Notes under the pieces: model-generated
The model's input: the letters and a program-made list of their open reading frames with translations, nothing else
Database searches by the model: none
What the model was told of the DNA's origin: nothing
Part shown: in pieces, positions 14,380 through 14,940 of the stretch
How positions within the stretch are numbered: the stretch's first letter is position 1
Layout of the letters: each line of letters begins with the position of its first letter
DNA from: an uncultured Eubacteriales bacterium
GTDB taxonomy: Bacteria; Bacillota; Clostridia; Oscillospirales; Oscillospiraceae
Assembly: GCA_900554625.1 (NCBI GenBank)
Contig: USHP01000015.1
Location: forward strand, 1-14,940
Direction of reading: 5' to 3'
DNA: 14,940 nt
Program-made: the position numbers and the translations under genes

Positions 14380-14940
14380 TTACAGTTTGCCCTGCTCCCG
14401 CAGTGCCTGCACCTTGGTGGGCAGACCCCACAGGTTGATGAAGCCGGCGGCCTGACCCTGGTCGTAGTCGCTTTCGCCGAAGGTCACCAGATTCTCGGAG
14501 TACAGAGAGTAGGGAGAAGTGGTGCCGGCGGGGATGATGTTGCCCTTGTAGAGCTTGAGCTTGACGGAGCCTGTGACATACTCGTTGGCCTTGTTGGCAA
14601 AAGCGGTGAGAGCCTCCTGCAAGGGGGAGTACCACTTGCCGTTGTAAATCAGGTCGGAGTAATCCACAGCCAGCTTTTGCTTGATGTGCAGAGTGTCCTT
14701 GTCAACGGTCAGCATTTCCAGCTGGTCGTGGGCAAAGTACAAAATGGTGCCGCCGGGAGTTTCGTACACGCCCCGATCCTTCATGCCAACCAGCCGGTTC
14801 TCAACGATGTCGATGATGCCGATGCCGTTGGCGCCGCCCAGCTCGTTGAGCTTTTCGATGATCTTGGAAGCCTTCATCTTCTCACCGTTGACGGCAACGG
14901 GAGCGCCGGCTTCAAAGTCGATGGTTACATAGGTGGGAAC
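14380..14940 (-). CDS. argG: Argininosuccinate synthase, partial (N-terminus off the right edge)
   Basis: The C-terminal 186 residues of the ATP-dependent ligase that joins citrulline and aspartate. The visible part includes [12 protein letters not shown] at the window edge, [27 protein letters not shown] cut into the conserved GIGRxDxVENRxVGxKSRGxYExPG pattern (here GIGIID and KDRG), then [13 protein letters not shown] and a short C-terminal tail. The reading frame stays open to the edge, so the ATG at 14877 is internal, not a start. It heads the visible part of the argG-argH-argF operon; its promoter is outside the window. Confidence 0.94.
   Translation of the reverse strand, partial: VPTYVTIDFEAGAPVAVNGEKMKASKIIEKLNELGGANGIGIIDIVENRLVGMKDRGVYETPGGTILYFAHDQLEMLTVDKDTLHIKQKLAVDYSDLIYNGKWYSPLQEALTAFANKANEYVTGSVKLKLYKGNIIPAGTTSPYSLYSENLVTFGESDYDQGQAAGFINLWGLPTKVQALREQGKL

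Noticed and set aside
1..14940. CRISPR array, tRNA or rRNA genes, insertion sequences, phage genes
   Set aside because: No spaced repeats, no tRNA- or rRNA-like sequence and no transposase or integrase motifs were found on either strand by eye.

Overview
The window looks like chromosomal DNA from a GC-moderate, anaerobic Gram-positive bacterium of the class Clostridia. An Oscillospirales-type gut organism is my inference. The grounds are strong GGAGG-type ribosome binding sites, sigma-A promoters with 17-bp spacers, a rubrerythrin, a clostridial-type phosphate acetyltransferase, an NhaC-type antiporter, an SLH-domain surface protein and a LytTR-DUF3021 pair. Most of it is ordinary core metabolism. 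I found no CRISPR array, RNA gene, insertion sequence or phage gene, and no clearly new multi-gene system. The points of interest are regulatory structures and one frameshifted gene.

Left part (1-2830): a MinD-like ATPase starting at TTG runs leftward off the window edge. Diverging from it is pta (acetyl-phosphate/acetate metabolism), with its own promoter preceded by a G-rich tract. Next comes a small divergent pair, a four-cysteine zinc-ribbon-like protein and an XRE-type repressor, with an inverted repeat between them that overlaps a promoter. Rubrerythrin (oxygen/peroxide defence) is read leftward and shares a bidirectional terminator with the XRE gene.

Centre (2940-6111): one strong promoter appears to drive a tight rightward operon of a DUF308/HdeD-like membrane protein, a short 4'-phosphopantetheinyl transferase and a TatD nuclease. 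It may read through into a secreted Ig-like/SLH surface protein whose Shine-Dalgarno sequence sits in a potential 10-bp hairpin. A strong bidirectional terminator closes the unit.

Right of centre (6124-10213): an NhaC-family Na+/H+ antiporter and an iron-dependent alcohol dehydrogenase are divergently transcribed from two near-consensus promoters. The dehydrogenase overlaps an aldehyde dehydrogenase gene that carries a single extra G and is therefore split into two frames.

Right part (10214-14940): a TTG-started GNAT acetyltransferase and a LytTR regulator/DUF3021 membrane protein pair form a visibly AT-richer patch. The LytTR/DUF3021 pair lies between two related stem-loop terminators. The window ends in a leftward arginine biosynthesis operon, argG (cut by the edge) - argH - argF, with a 4-bp argH/argF overlap.

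No gene-free stretch exceeds 300 bases. The longest, 409-684, holds two promoters and the G-rich tract.
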